A stretch of DNA of 54,393 nucleotides from Acetatifactor muris (GCA_023664365.1 JAMPFR010000017.1:1-54393); one strand, 5' to 3'; positions 25,291-33,875 are shown, counted from the stretch's first letter. Numbers and translations are program-made. Notes: generated from the sequence alone by a model not told the origin.

Positions 25291-26056
25291 CGTAGGAAAT
25301 ACAAATATGACAATAGGAGTTTATCAGGGGGAGGAGTTGAAGGCCACCTTCCGCATGATGACAAAAACCCCCAGGACGTCGGATGAGTATGGGGTGTTTA
25401 TCACCCAGCTCTTGAAAAACAAAGGGATTGAAGCGGCAGAGCTGGAGGGATCCATTGTGGCAAGCGTTGTGCCGGATGTGATGCATTCCCTGATGGGAGC
25501 GCTGGTGCGCTATACGGGCACAAAGCCGGTGAATGTGGGTCCCGGAATCAGAACGGGCATCCGTATTGTCACGGAGGAGCCCAGGGCCATAGGAGCCGAC
25601 AGAATCGTGGACGCGGTAGCAGCCTATGAGAAATACGGCGGTCCGGTGCTGGTGCTGGACTTCGGGACGGCCACCACCTATGACCTGATTACGGAGAAGG
25701 GAGAATTTATCGCAGGCATTACCGCTCCCGGCATCCGCATCAGCTCCGAGGCGCTGTGGACCCAGGCGGCCAAGCTGCCCAATATTGAGATCCGGAAGCC
25801 GAAATCCATCCTGGCCCAGGAGACCATTACCAGTATGCAGGCAGGACTGGTATACGGGCAGATAGGGCAGACGGAGTACATTATCAAAAAGGTGAAGGAA
25901 GAAAGCGGGCTTCAGAACCTGAAGGTAGTTGCCACAGGAGGCCTGGGCAGGCTCATTGCGGATGAGACGGAAGCCATCGACATCTACGACAGTTCTCTGA
26001 CCCTGGACGGGCTGCGGATGATTTATGAGAAGAACCGCAGGGGGCAGGGACAATGA
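25274..26056 (+). CDS. coaX: Type III pantothenate kinase
   Basis: 260 residues; first step of coenzyme A synthesis, phosphorylating pantothenate. ASKHA fold: DVGNTN at residues 6-11, [16 protein letters not shown] with the catalytic Asp, and DFGTATTYD. CoaX enzymes are insensitive to CoA feedback and need a monovalent cation, from family knowledge. It starts inside the end of the DUF6145-like gene and its own stop overlaps dusB by four bases (ATGA), a tight three-gene operon. Confidence 0.96.
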   Translation: MILVIDVGNTNMTIGVYQGEELKATFRMMTKTPRTSDEYGVFITQLLKNKGIEAAELEGSIVASVVPDVMHSLMGALVRYTGTKPVNVGPGIRTGIRIVTEEPRAIGADRIVDAVAAYEKYGGPVLVLDFGTATTYDLITEKGEFIAGITAPGIRISSEALWTQAAKLPNIEIRKPKSILAQETITSMQAGLVYGQIGQTEYIIKKVKEESGLQNLKVVATGGLGRLIADETEAIDIYDSSLTLDGLRMIYEKNRRGQGQ

Positions 26057-27021
26057 ACAGACTTTCAATCGGCGGCGTGACGCTGGACAATAATGTGATT
26101 CTGGCTCCCATGGCAGGGGTGACGGATTTGCCCTTCCGGCTGCTGTGCAGGGAGATGGGGGCCGGAATGGTGTGTATGGAGATGGTCAGTGCCAAGGCTA
26201 TCTATTATAATAATAAGAATACAGAGGAACTGCTGACGGTGCATCCGAAAGAGTGTCCCGCTTCTCTGCAGCTTTTCGGATCGGATCCGGAAATTGTGGC
26301 GGAGATGGCGGCGCGGATTGAGGAGCGCCCTTTTTCTGTTCTGGACTTTAATATGGGCTGTCCCGTGCCCAAGGTGGTAAACAACGGGGAAGGCTCCGCC
26401 CTGATGAAAAATCCCGGGCTGGCGGAGAAGCTGCTGACCGCGCTGGTAAAGGCAGTGAAAAAGCCGGTTACCGTGAAAATCCGCAAGGGCTTCGACGACA
26501 GCAGCGTAAATGCAGTGGAAATCGCCAGGATTGCAGAGGGGTGCGGCGTGGCCGCAGTGACGGTGCACGGGCGAACCAGAGCCCAATATTACAGCGGCAG
26601 GGCGGACTGGGATATTATCAGACAGGTGAAAGAGGCAGTAAAAATACCGGTCATCGGAAACGGCGACGTTGACAGTCCCCAGGCGGCAAAGGCCATGCTG
26701 GAAGCAACCGGCTGCGACGGCGTTATGATCGGGCGGGCAGCGCAGGGAAATCCCTGGATTTTCCGGGAGACGGTGCGCTTCCTGGAGGACGGAAGCCTGA
26801 CTTTAAAGCCGGACAAAGGAGAAAAGAAGGAGCTGGTTCTGCGTCACGCGGAGCTGCAAAGGAAGGTCAAGGGGGAATATACCGCCGTGCGGGAGATGCG
26901 GAAGCACCTGGCCTGGTATACATCGGGGATGCCTCATTCCGCCAGATTCCGGGGCATGATTAATTCCATAGATACCTTTGAGGAGCTGCGGGCCGGAGTG
27001 GAGGAGATTTTCGGCGCATAA
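26053..27021 (+). CDS. dusB: tRNA-dihydrouridine synthase
   Basis: 322 residues; FMN enzyme that reduces uridine in the D-loop of tRNA. N-terminal TIM barrel with [20 protein letters not shown]; the active-site Cys is C103 in [18 protein letters not shown] and [13 protein letters not shown] line the FMN site, and [20 protein letters not shown] bind phosphate. A C-terminal helical tRNA-binding domain follows. Its ATG overlaps the coaX stop. Confidence 0.96.
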   Translation: MNRLSIGGVTLDNNVILAPMAGVTDLPFRLLCREMGAGMVCMEMVSAKAIYYNNKNTEELLTVHPKECPASLQLFGSDPEIVAEMAARIEERPFSVLDFNMGCPVPKVVNNGEGSALMKNPGLAEKLLTALVKAVKKPVTVKIRKGFDDSSVNAVEIARIAEGCGVAAVTVHGRTRAQYYSGRADWDIIRQVKEAVKIPVIGNGDVDSPQAAKAMLEATGCDGVMIGRAAQGNPWIFRETVRFLEDGSLTLKPDKGEKKELVLRHAELQRKVKGEYTAVREMRKHLAWYTSGMPHSARFRGMINSIDTFEELRAGVEEIFGA

Positions 27022-27069
27022 TTTTGCGTATAATGGTATGGGCTGGGAGTCTGTGTCATATATTTTGGC

Positions 27070-28107
27070 ATGGACACTATCATATATTTTTATCAGAAAA
27101 GGAATCCGGTACAAAAGGAAATTTCCCTGATGTATCAGGAGGATTACCTGTTTGCCAAGGTGGGAATCTGCGCGGACAGGCACAGCTGGTTCGGCTGCCC
27201 GGTGCCCTGTGCGCCTGCCCGGCCTGTGCCTGTTGAGACAGGGCAGATACAAAACGGGATTTCGGATGCGGGTTCCACGAGTCATGTAAGCGGGACAAAG
27301 CTAAAGCTCCCGGGAAAATGCCGGGGCAGCCGGATCGGACAACGCAGAAAAGCGCGGGAGAGGCGGCAGGAGCTGAGACGACAGCAGCAGGAATACATGC
27401 AGAAGCTGCAGGAATATGAGGAGCAGCGGGAAGAACTGGCCGTCAGCATACGGCAGCTGTGGAAAGAGGTATTCTCAGAGGTGGAGCGGGCCGGCGGTTC
27501 GGGAGAGATCTGCTGCGTATATGAGGACAGCCTCCGGTTTCTGGCGGAGGGACAGGGAGAGGCGGCCCGCTGCTGGAGTCCGGTGTGGAATATTCCGGAA
27601 TTCCGGGATTATAAAAGTGTGCGCTGGCTTCGGCCCCTGCTGGAATATGTGCGGTATGCCGATTTTGTTCTGCTGGGTGTGGCGGACTGTATTCCTGATA
27701 TACTGCAAAGGCTTGCAAGGCAGATGAAAAGCCTGCGGTGGTATCTTCGGGAGGAGGACGTAAACGAAGCGGTGCAGGGCTGGGTGGAGGATTTTTACGA
27801 GGAATACGGCCTTGCCATTACCCTGCGGCAGCTGCCGGGAGGAAACGCTTTCCGGCAGCTTAAGCTGGAATCGGGACAGCCGGTGTGCGTACTGGATTTT
27901 ACGGAGGAGGAAGGACTTTTTGCGGGACGCCTTGCGGGAGGCAGCGTATGGCTTGACTTTGCGTCGGTAGACGGGAAATGCAGGCATATGGAAAAGCAGG
28001 CCCCGGAGGTCAGTTATATGTCTCTGAAAAAGTACTGGGGCGCAAAGACAAAAATAAAACCGGATATTCCGGAAGGCCATGCCGCAAGCAGATTCAGATT
28101 ATCTTGA
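27070..28107 (+). CDS. Unrecognised protein with basic coiled-coil middle, 345 aa
   Basis: I do not recognise the family. Residues about 1-90 include a Cys/Pro-rich stretch (CADRHSWFGCPVPCAPARPV). Residues about 95-135 are a basic coiled coil (ARERRQELRRQQQEYMQKLQ). The remainder (about 135-320) looks like a folded alpha/beta domain with Trp and acidic residues (YEDSLRFLAEGQGE, WLRPLLEYVRYADFVLLGVAD, LREEDVNEAVQGWVEDFYEE). No signal peptide or membrane segment. The start is uncertain: ATG 27070 has no clear site, ATG 27130 has AAAGGAAATT. It lies between dusB and greA; its stop codon sits inside the -35 of the greA promoter. Confidence 0.65.
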   Translation: MDTIIYFYQKRNPVQKEISLMYQEDYLFAKVGICADRHSWFGCPVPCAPARPVPVETGQIQNGISDAGSTSHVSGTKLKLPGKCRGSRIGQRRKARERRQELRRQQQEYMQKLQEYEEQREELAVSIRQLWKEVFSEVERAGGSGEICCVYEDSLRFLAEGQGEAARCWSPVWNIPEFRDYKSVRWLRPLLEYVRYADFVLLGVADCIPDILQRLARQMKSLRWYLREEDVNEAVQGWVEDFYEEYGLAITLRQLPGGNAFRQLKLESGQPVCVLDFTEEEGLFAGRLAGGSVWLDFASVDGKCRHMEKQAPEVSYMSLKKYWGAKTKIKPDIPEGHAASRFRLS

Positions 28108-28132
28108 CAGTATGGGGAAAAGTGGTTATAAT
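28104..28132 (+). promoter_or_regulatory. Consensus SigA promoter of greA-lysS
   Basis: TTGACA (28104-28109), 17-bp spacer, TATAAT (28127-28132): both hexamers perfect. The -35 overlaps the stop codon of the preceding gene. Confidence 0.93.
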
Positions 28133-28187
28133 ACGTTGGAAATAAAGCTTTTAACAGAAGCCGGAACAGATAGGAAGGACGCAGGAA

Positions 28188-28673
28188 ATGCAGGAGAAGA
28201 AAAATATCTTAACTTATGAGGGACTCAGGCAGTATGAGAGCGAGCTGCACGAGCTGAAGGTGGTAAAACGCCAGGAGGTAGCTCAAAAGATTAAGGAAGC
28301 AAGAGAACAGGGGGATTTGTCCGAGAACGCCGAGTATGATGCGGCCAAGGACGAGCAGAGGGATATTGAGGCGAGAATCGAGGAACTGGAGAAGATCCTG
28401 AAAAACGCAGAGGTGGTTGTAGAGGACGAGGTGGACCTGGACAAAATCAATATCGGCTGCCGGGTGAGGCTGCTGGATATTGAGTACAGCGAAGAGCTGG
28501 AGTATAAGATTGTAGGCTCCACAGAGGCCAACAGCCTCAAGGGAAAAATTTCAAATGAAAGTCCTGTGGGCAAGGCGCTGATTGGCTGTAAAATCGGCGA
28601 CACCGTGGAGGTGGAAACCGCCGCAGGCAATTTTGCATATAAGGTGCTGGAGATTCAGCGCTCCAACGTATAA
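28188..28673 (+). CDS. greA: Transcription elongation factor GreA
   Basis: 161 residues; rescues backtracked RNA polymerase by stimulating transcript cleavage. N-terminal coiled-coil hairpin (residues 8-80) with the acidic tip EQGDLSENAEYDAAKDEQ, which reaches the polymerase active site; C-terminal FKBP-like domain (SPVGKALIGCKIGDTVEV). AGGACGCAGGAAATG carries the start. A perfect promoter lies upstream and lysS follows at 39 nt, so both are likely expressed together. Confidence 0.97.
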   Translation: MQEKKNILTYEGLRQYESELHELKVVKRQEVAQKIKEAREQGDLSENAEYDAAKDEQRDIEARIEELEKILKNAEVVVEDEVDLDKINIGCRVRLLDIEYSEELEYKIVGSTEANSLKGKISNESPVGKALIGCKIGDTVEVETAAGNFAYKVLEIQRSNV

Positions 28674-28711
28674 GAGGAAGCATACGCAAAGGGACAGGCA
28701 GGAGGTAAGGA

Positions 28712-30226
28712 ATGGCAGAAGCGCAGAACACAAACGGACAGGAACAGGATTTGAACCAGCTGCTGCAGGTGAGGCGTGACAAGCTGGTTAATCTGCAGGA
28801 GGCGGGAAAGGATCCGTTTCAGATAACAAAATATGATGTGACCCATCACAGTACGGATATTAAGGGAAATTATGCAGAACTGGAAGGGAAGACTGTCCGT
28901 ATTGCGGGACGCATCATGTCCAAGCGTGTCATGGGTAAGGCGTCCTTCTGCAATGTACAGGATCTGCCGGGCAACATTCAGTGCTATGTGGCAAGGGACA
29001 GCATCGGTGAGGAGGCCTACGGGGATTTTAAGAAATATGACGTGGGCGATATTGTGGGCGTGGAAGGTCATGTGTTTACCACCAGGACCGGTGAAATTTC
29101 CGTTCACGCTTCCGCTGTGGTACTGCTTTCCAAGAGCCTGCAGATACTGCCGGAGAAGTTTCACGGACTGACTAACACAGATATACGCTACCGCCAGAGA
29201 TACACGGATTTGATTATGAACGCGGAGGTAAAGGATACCTTCGTAAAGCGTTCCGGAATTATCAGCGCTATCCGCCGGTATCTGGAGGGGGAAGGCTTTC
29301 TGGAGGTGGAGACTCCCATGCTGGTGGGGAATGCAGGCGGCGCGGCGGCCAGACCCTTTGAAACCCATTACAACGCGCTGGACGAGGATGTAAAGCTGCG
29401 GATTTCCCTGGAGCTGTATCTGAAGCGCCTGATTGTGGGCGGGTTGGAGCGCGTATACGAAATCGGGCGTGTATTCCGCAACGAGGGACTGGACACCAGG
29501 CATAATCCTGAGTTTACGCTGATGGAGCTGTATCAGGCCTACACCGATTATTACGGTATGATGGATTTGACGGAGAATATGTTCCGCTATGTGGCGCAGG
29601 AGGTCTGCGGCACTACTTTGATTCCTTACGCGGAGGAAATGATAGATTTGGGCAGGCCCTTTGAACGGCTCACCATGGTTGAGGCGGTGAAGAAGTATGC
29701 GGGAGTGGATTTTGATGAGATTCCCGATGCGGAAGCCGCTAAAAGGATTGCGGATGAGAAGGGGGTACATTATGAGGCGCGCCACGGAAAGGGCGACATA
29801 CTGAATCTGTTCTTTGAGGAGTATGTGGAGGAGCATCTGATTCAGCCCGTCTTTGTCATGGATCATCCGGTGGAGATTTCGCCCCTGACCAAGAGGAAGC
29901 CTGACAAGCCGGACTATGTGGAGCGTTTTGAGCTGTTCATCTATGGCCGGGAGATGTGTAACGCTTACTCCGAATTGAACGATCCCATTGACCAGCGGGA
30001 ACGCTTTAAGGCCCAGGAGGCGGCGCTGGCAGCAGGCGACGAAGAAGCCAACACCACGGACGAGGACTTTATGAACGCGCTGGAAATCGGTATGCCCCCC
30101 ACAGGCGGCATCGGTTACGGCATCGACAGGCTTGTGATGCTACTGACAAACAGCCCCGCCATACGGGACGTGCTGTTGTTCCCGACGATGAAGTCGCTTG
30201 GCAAAGAAAGCCGGCTGGGGGGCTGA
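28712..30226 (+). CDS. lysS: Lysyl-tRNA synthetase, class II
   Basis: 504 residues. N-terminal OB-fold (VRIAGRIMSKRVMGKASFCN) that reads the anticodon, then the class II core with motif 1 (GFLEVETPML), motif 2 (YEIGRVFRNEGLDTRHNPEF) and motif 3 (GGIGYGIDRLVMLL). Charges tRNA-Lys. GGAGGTAAGG precedes ATG 28712. Full length with a normal C terminus (LLFPTMKSL) and a short extension. The membrane protein gene starts one base after its stop. Confidence 0.97.
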   Translation: MAEAQNTNGQEQDLNQLLQVRRDKLVNLQEAGKDPFQITKYDVTHHSTDIKGNYAELEGKTVRIAGRIMSKRVMGKASFCNVQDLPGNIQCYVARDSIGEEAYGDFKKYDVGDIVGVEGHVFTTRTGEISVHASAVVLLSKSLQILPEKFHGLTNTDIRYRQRYTDLIMNAEVKDTFVKRSGIISAIRRYLEGEGFLEVETPMLVGNAGGAAARPFETHYNALDEDVKLRISLELYLKRLIVGGLERVYEIGRVFRNEGLDTRHNPEFTLMELYQAYTDYYGMMDLTENMFRYVAQEVCGTTLIPYAEEMIDLGRPFERLTMVEAVKKYAGVDFDEIPDAEAAKRIADEKGVHYEARHGKGDILNLFFEEYVEEHLIQPVFVMDHPVEISPLTKRKPDKPDYVERFELFIYGREMCNAYSELNDPIDQRERFKAQEAALAAGDEEANTTDEDFMNALEIGMPPTGGIGYGIDRLVMLLTNSPAIRDVLLFPTMKSLGKESRLGG

Positions 30227-30227
30227 A

Positions 30228-31613
30228 ATGGCTAAAGTAAAGAAATTTTTAGCGTCTGATCTCGGCTTATTTTCAATCGGTTTTGCCGCGCTGCTTTTGC
30301 TTCATTTAGTGACCCGCGAAACCGAATATGTGTGGGACGCTAAAACTTACATGAATCTGGGGCTGACATTTGGAATCGATGAATTCGCGCTTACCAATTA
30401 TGACTATGTAATGCGCGGATATCTCTTCCCTTTGGTAAATTGGTTCCTTTATAAGCTCGAGGCCATGGGCATAGGAAATATTTCGATCAATTTATATTTT
30501 TTTCACAGCGTCCTTTTTTCCTTTTCTCTGATTGTCGTGGTTCCGAAGCTGTTTGAAAAAGCTTTCAAAATAAAGCTTGGCGCTGCGGTCAAATGTATAT
30601 TTTTCCTTGTGTGCATGTTTATGTTTAAAGGGCTGCTTATATATCCGTTGACCGATATGTTCTCATTTTCTTTTTTGTGCATGGCATTATATTTGTATTT
30701 TTATGTAATCGACGCCGGGGACAAAGGAACATTGCTTAAGCTTCCGGCGTCAATCGGCATAGGCGCTTGTTTGGCTGTTGCGTATTATGCCAGGCCCATA
30801 TATTTAATCTCAATCATAGCTTATTTTGCCGTATCGATATGTAAAATCGCTTATAAGCGCTCCATGAAGGATGCGTTGTATATGATTCTGCTTCCGCTTT
30901 TGGGGGGGGCGGCAATAGCGTTTCCGCAGTTAATTATAAATTATTACCACCTGGGCGTCGCAAGCCCCGGAATCATGACGGAAGAAATCTATGAGGGATC
31001 GCTGTATTTGCAGCAGCTCAAGTGGGGGCTGGAGACGCAGAGAATTGACGGCAATTTAGACGTATCGGTTTTTCCTTTTGGGGGTATGAACTTCTACGAC
31101 GGCATAGGCGGCCGGTTTGCTTCGGATCTTGTAATTAGCTCATATTGGGATTATATTGTTTTTGTTTTGCGGCATCCTTTTGACGTCCTTTTTATGTACT
31201 TGCGCCATGTTTTCAGCGGAATGGATATCACCTATCCCAATATTTATGTGAAAAATGTGTATAACGCGAGAGGAATGATTCAGTTTTTGAATTATTCGCT
31301 GCTCTTTTTCGGGATAAAAGGAGTGAAAAGCAGCGTAAAGAAGTCAACGTGGAATCTTGACTTTGTCGGCGCTTTGCTGATTTATATGCTGCCGGTGATT
31401 CTGTGTGTCCCTACTGCAATCGAAACAAGGTTTTTCATTGGGGCGCAGGTTCTTCTGTTTATCATGGCGTGCCATTATTGCAGGCATGTCAACTGGAAGG
31501 AAGACTTTTTCAAAAACAAAACGGCGGTGTTTCATTATATAACTTTTTTGACGGTATGCTTTATGTTTAACGGCTACTTGTTTGGAACAATCGGCATACC
31601 GATGAGCAGATAG
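30228..31613 (+). CDS. Polytopic membrane protein, possible GT-C glycosyltransferase
   Basis: 461 residues with roughly ten to eleven hydrophobic segments. The first extracytoplasmic loop carries WDAKTYMNLG with an acidic residue after TM1, and ARPIYLISI follows a mid-protein helix; this layout recalls lipid-phosphate-sugar-dependent GT-C glycosyltransferases, but I cannot place it in a named family. It starts one base after the lysS stop (TGA A ATG) using GGGGGGCTGA as site, so it may depend on lysS translation or transcription. Base composition is lower in GC than lysS, pointing to insertion. The acyltransferase that follows suggests a pair working on a surface glycan. Confidence 0.7.
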   Translation: MAKVKKFLASDLGLFSIGFAALLLLHLVTRETEYVWDAKTYMNLGLTFGIDEFALTNYDYVMRGYLFPLVNWFLYKLEAMGIGNISINLYFFHSVLFSFSLIVVVPKLFEKAFKIKLGAAVKCIFFLVCMFMFKGLLIYPLTDMFSFSFLCMALYLYFYVIDAGDKGTLLKLPASIGIGACLAVAYYARPIYLISIIAYFAVSICKIAYKRSMKDALYMILLPLLGGAAIAFPQLIINYYHLGVASPGIMTEEIYEGSLYLQQLKWGLETQRIDGNLDVSVFPFGGMNFYDGIGGRFASDLVISSYWDYIVFVLRHPFDVLFMYLRHVFSGMDITYPNIYVKNVYNARGMIQFLNYSLLFFGIKGVKSSVKKSTWNLDFVGALLIYMLPVILCVPTAIETRFFIGAQVLLFIMACHYCRHVNWKEDFFKNKTAVFHYITFLTVCFMFNGYLFGTIGIPMSR

Positions 31614-31649
31614 CTGCGTAAAGCAGCTCAATCGCTGAGGAGGAGAGCT

Positions 31650-32732
31650 ATGGAGACGGTTGAGAAGAGGGGCAGAATAGCCTGGATAGACGCGTTAAAG
31701 CTATTGGCAATTTTTGCCGTATTTGTGAATCATACCCATATGATTTTATATACCAGTCTGAATATTTGCTATCTTTCATTTTTCAGTGTCACATTATTTG
31801 TGCTGTTAAGCGGAATAAACAGTTACGCTTCCTATGAGCGCCGGGAAAAAAGCGGTGAAAAAATTTTATGGCGAAACTGCGAGGGTCCAAAGCTTAAAAA
31901 AGTTATTTTTCCATATGTTATAGCCACCGGATGTTACCTTCTTTTCGAAAACGGAGTATTGGATCTGCGATCCTTTATTTTAAGCGTACTTCAGTTTGAG
32001 GCGGCGGCGCCGTTTTATTTTGTACTGTTTTATATTCAGTTGGCGGCTGCCTCCAGACCCCTGTATTATCTTATTAAGGCGACGTCAAAATTAAACAGGC
32101 CGATTATATATTATATATTGGAGTTTATCGGAAGTATTCTCGTCTCTGCCCTGTTGATGAAATACACCTATATTTTACCTGTTTACGGCGGCGGCCAATA
32201 TTTGTTCGGCGGAACTTATCTGGCTGTCTATTTCTTCGGAATGCTTATAGGAAGGTACAGGTCTGAAATTAAATTCGGTAAGATTTCCGGTATCATTTCC
32301 GGTTTTGTATTTCTGGGGCTTTTAGCAGGATGGTCTTCTTTTTATATTCGGGACAAATTTACACTGGATGTTAAAATAAAGTATTTTGGCAATTGGAATC
32401 CCCCCGGCGTCAGCCTGTTCCTGCTTGCGATACTGATTTTGGGTCTGGGGATAAGCGTTGATGCGGTAATTCGTATATACAATGTGAAATTTCTGATATT
32501 TCTGGAAGATAAAGTGTCCGTATTGGGAAAGTATTCCTACTATATTTTCCTGTTTCACCTTTTAATTATTTCGACATTGCGGACAAGCAGGCTTGGGGAA
32601 TTGGTTTCCTGCAATATCTGGCTTCAGAGGTTTGTATATGTTATTATAACTTTTGGCATATCGATAGCGCTTGGCTTTTTAATGGAAAAGCTTATGGCGT
32701 GGCTGAAAAGAATCCGGGCAAAAAGCAGTTAA
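31650..32732 (+). CDS. Acyltransferase family 3 membrane protein
   Basis: 360 residues, about ten membrane helices. It begins RIAWIDALKLLAIFAVFVNHTH, the arginine-Asp and His motif of acyltransferase-3 (OafA-like) enzymes, followed by FVLLSGINSYASYERRE, the loop after TM2. Such enzymes O-acetylate or succinylate surface polysaccharide, lipids or peptidoglycan. AGGAGGAGAGC precedes ATG 31650. AT-rich like its upstream neighbour, 36 nt away; probably one operon. A strong terminator closes it. Confidence 0.88.
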   Translation: METVEKRGRIAWIDALKLLAIFAVFVNHTHMILYTSLNICYLSFFSVTLFVLLSGINSYASYERREKSGEKILWRNCEGPKLKKVIFPYVIATGCYLLFENGVLDLRSFILSVLQFEAAAPFYFVLFYIQLAAASRPLYYLIKATSKLNRPIIYYILEFIGSILVSALLMKYTYILPVYGGGQYLFGGTYLAVYFFGMLIGRYRSEIKFGKISGIISGFVFLGLLAGWSSFYIRDKFTLDVKIKYFGNWNPPGVSLFLLAILILGLGISVDAVIRIYNVKFLIFLEDKVSVLGKYSYYIFLFHLLIISTLRTSRLGELVSCNIWLQRFVYVIITFGISIALGFLMEKLMAWLKRIRAKSS

Positions 32733-32752
32733 GGCGTCTGAGCAGTGTAAAT

Positions 32753-32786
32753 AAAGCTCCTGTTTTCATTGAAAACGGGAGCTTTT
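32753..32786 (+). terminator. Terminator of the acyltransferase gene
   Basis: AAAGCTCCTGTTTTC (32753-32767) pairs with GAAAACGGGAGCTTT (32771-32785) with a 3-nt loop and a final T-run. Confidence 0.92.
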
Positions 32787-32828
32787 GATGTTAAAATATA
32801 TTAGGAAGAATGAAAAGGGGACGCCGAT

Positions 32829-33062
32829 GTGAGTGAAAAGACGGAAATTGTTTTTATGCAGGCAAGATTGCTTCGGCTTGCGTCAGAAGAGTGGCATATG
32901 CCTATTCAGAGGATAAATGTATTATTTGATAAATATGATATCTTTGAATTTATTGAAGAATGTTATGACGTTTTTCATATGGAAGGCGACTATGCAGTGT
33001 TTGGTGAAGTTGAAGCGGTTCTGAAAAATAAGGGGGTAGATGTAAGTGCCGGAATTATATGA
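32829..33062 (+). CDS. DUF3791 protein
   Basis: 77 residues starting with GTG 32829 after AAAAGGGGACG. The sequence (EIVFMQARLLRLASEEWHMP, then NVLFDKYDIFEFIEECYDVFH and a GDYAVFGEVEAVLKNKGV end) is the DUF3791 family: a small cytoplasmic alpha-helical protein, normally encoded next to DUF3990, a family I recall as having an ADP-ribosyltransferase-like fold. The pair looks like a toxin-antitoxin module with DUF3791 as the likely antitoxin; that role is inference. It overlaps the next gene by 17 bp. Confidence 0.85.
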   Translation: MSEKTEIVFMQARLLRLASEEWHMPIQRINVLFDKYDIFEFIEECYDVFHMEGDYAVFGEVEAVLKNKGVDVSAGII

Positions 33063-33237
33063 TGGTATGCTTCTTTATCATGGAAGCTACTGTGAAGTGA
33101 AAACCCCGATCTTAGATAAATGCGCGGCGTTTAAAGATTTTGGAAAATTGACTTATTTAATTGGTGCTTATGGTGAGATCGGCGGCCCTTCTTATATAGT
33201 TGATATGTATAAAGAAGAACGGAGGAATAATAAATGA
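33046..33237 (+). pseudogene. Truncated DUF3990 protein
   Basis: 63 residues from GTG 33046. LLYHGSYCEVKTPILDKCAAFKDFG is the N terminus of DUF3990 (a family of usually about 150-170 residues), which then should continue with a GFYLTT-type strand and the rest of the fold. Instead LTYLIGAYGEIGGPSYIVDMYKEERRNNK follows and the frame stops. The central catalytic part is therefore missing, most simply by an internal deletion that fused the first 40 residues to the tail of this or another gene. It still overlaps DUF3791 (17 bp) and the DIP1984 gene (ATGA), so translation coupling is kept. Confidence 0.7.
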
Positions 33238-33686
33238 AACTGGCAACAGCACTATCAGAAAGAGCAGACCTGCAGAAAAAGCTGTCCGAGCTTGGAACCC
33301 GCTTAAACCAGAACGCCAAGGTACAGGAGGGAGAGAAGCCTTCGGAAGCCCCGGAGGAGCTTATGCAGGAACTGGACAGGATTGTGGGCAGGCTGGAAGA
33401 GTTGATTGCGAAAATCAATCTGACCAACAGCAGCACCATCCATAACGGCAGGACTATCACGGAGCTTCTGGCTCACAGGGACTGCCTCAAAAGCAGAATC
33501 CAGATTATGCGGAGTTTTCTGGACAACGCAAGCAGCAGGATAAATCGGTTGACTCACACGGAAATCAAGATTAAGAGTACCGTGCCGGTATCCGAACTGC
33601 AGAAAAAGGTAGACGCCCTGTCAAAGGAACTGCGGGAATGTGACGAACTGATTCAGGAATTGAACTGGACTACGGAATTAGTTTAA
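33234..33686 (+). CDS. DIP1984-family protein
   Basis: 150 residues, all helical. LATALSERADLQKKLSELGTRL, NLTNSSTIHNGRTITELLAHRD and the closing NW-T motif (QELNWTTEL) are the family's marks as I recall them. Function unproven; no catalytic motif is visible, and it looks like a two- or four-helix bundle able to bind something large. GGAGGAATAATAA is a good site for ATG 33234, which overlaps the stop of the truncated DUF3990. A structured RNA with a tRNA-like T-arm follows within 20 nt, suggesting the protein and the RNA belong together. Confidence 0.85.
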   Translation: MKLATALSERADLQKKLSELGTRLNQNAKVQEGEKPSEAPEELMQELDRIVGRLEELIAKINLTNSSTIHNGRTITELLAHRDCLKSRIQIMRSFLDNASSRINRLTHTEIKIKSTVPVSELQKKVDALSKELRECDELIQELNWTTELV

Positions 33687-33704
33687 TCTTTATTTAATTT
33701 TATA

Positions 33705-33875
33705 GATGGTAATCCGGCAGGGTGGATGTATCCTCTTCGGCAGAGAATGTGCCGGCCTGGTAGAGGCGCGGACCGCCTCCAAGGGGTTCGATTCCCCGTG
33801 TGAAAATGCATGTCCTGTAAAATAACATGCGTATCGTAACACCTTTTCATAACTACCATTGCATCAGCTGCCGGA
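33705..33875 (+). ncRNA. Structured RNA with tRNA-like T-arm and D-arm
   Basis: Seen directly: a perfect T-arm, GGGG (33783-33786) - TTCGATT - CCCC (33794-33797), with the canonical T-loop; a D-arm-like hairpin GCC (33755-33757) - TGGTAGA - GGC (33765-33767); a hairpin CGGCA / TGCCG (33738-33742, 33750-33754) with a 7-nt loop; a stem ATGCATGT / ACATGCGT (33806-33813, 33825-33832); TGAAAA / TTTTCA (33801-33806, 33844-33849). The ends pair in two crossing ways: ATGGTA (33706-33711) with TACCAT (33854-33859), and TCCGGCAG (33713-33720) with CTGCCGGA (33868-33875). There is no 7-bp acceptor stem or CCA, so it is not a tRNA. An untranslated RNA that mimics tRNA, as bacterial Y RNAs do, fits best. 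Confidence 0.7.

Noticed and set aside
33738-33805. A true tRNA gene
   Set aside because: T-arm and D-arm-like pieces are present, but no 7-bp acceptor stem closes them, there is no CCA, and the 5+7+5 hairpin at 33738-33754 has the wrong place and loop for an anticodon arm. Kept as a tRNA-like RNA.
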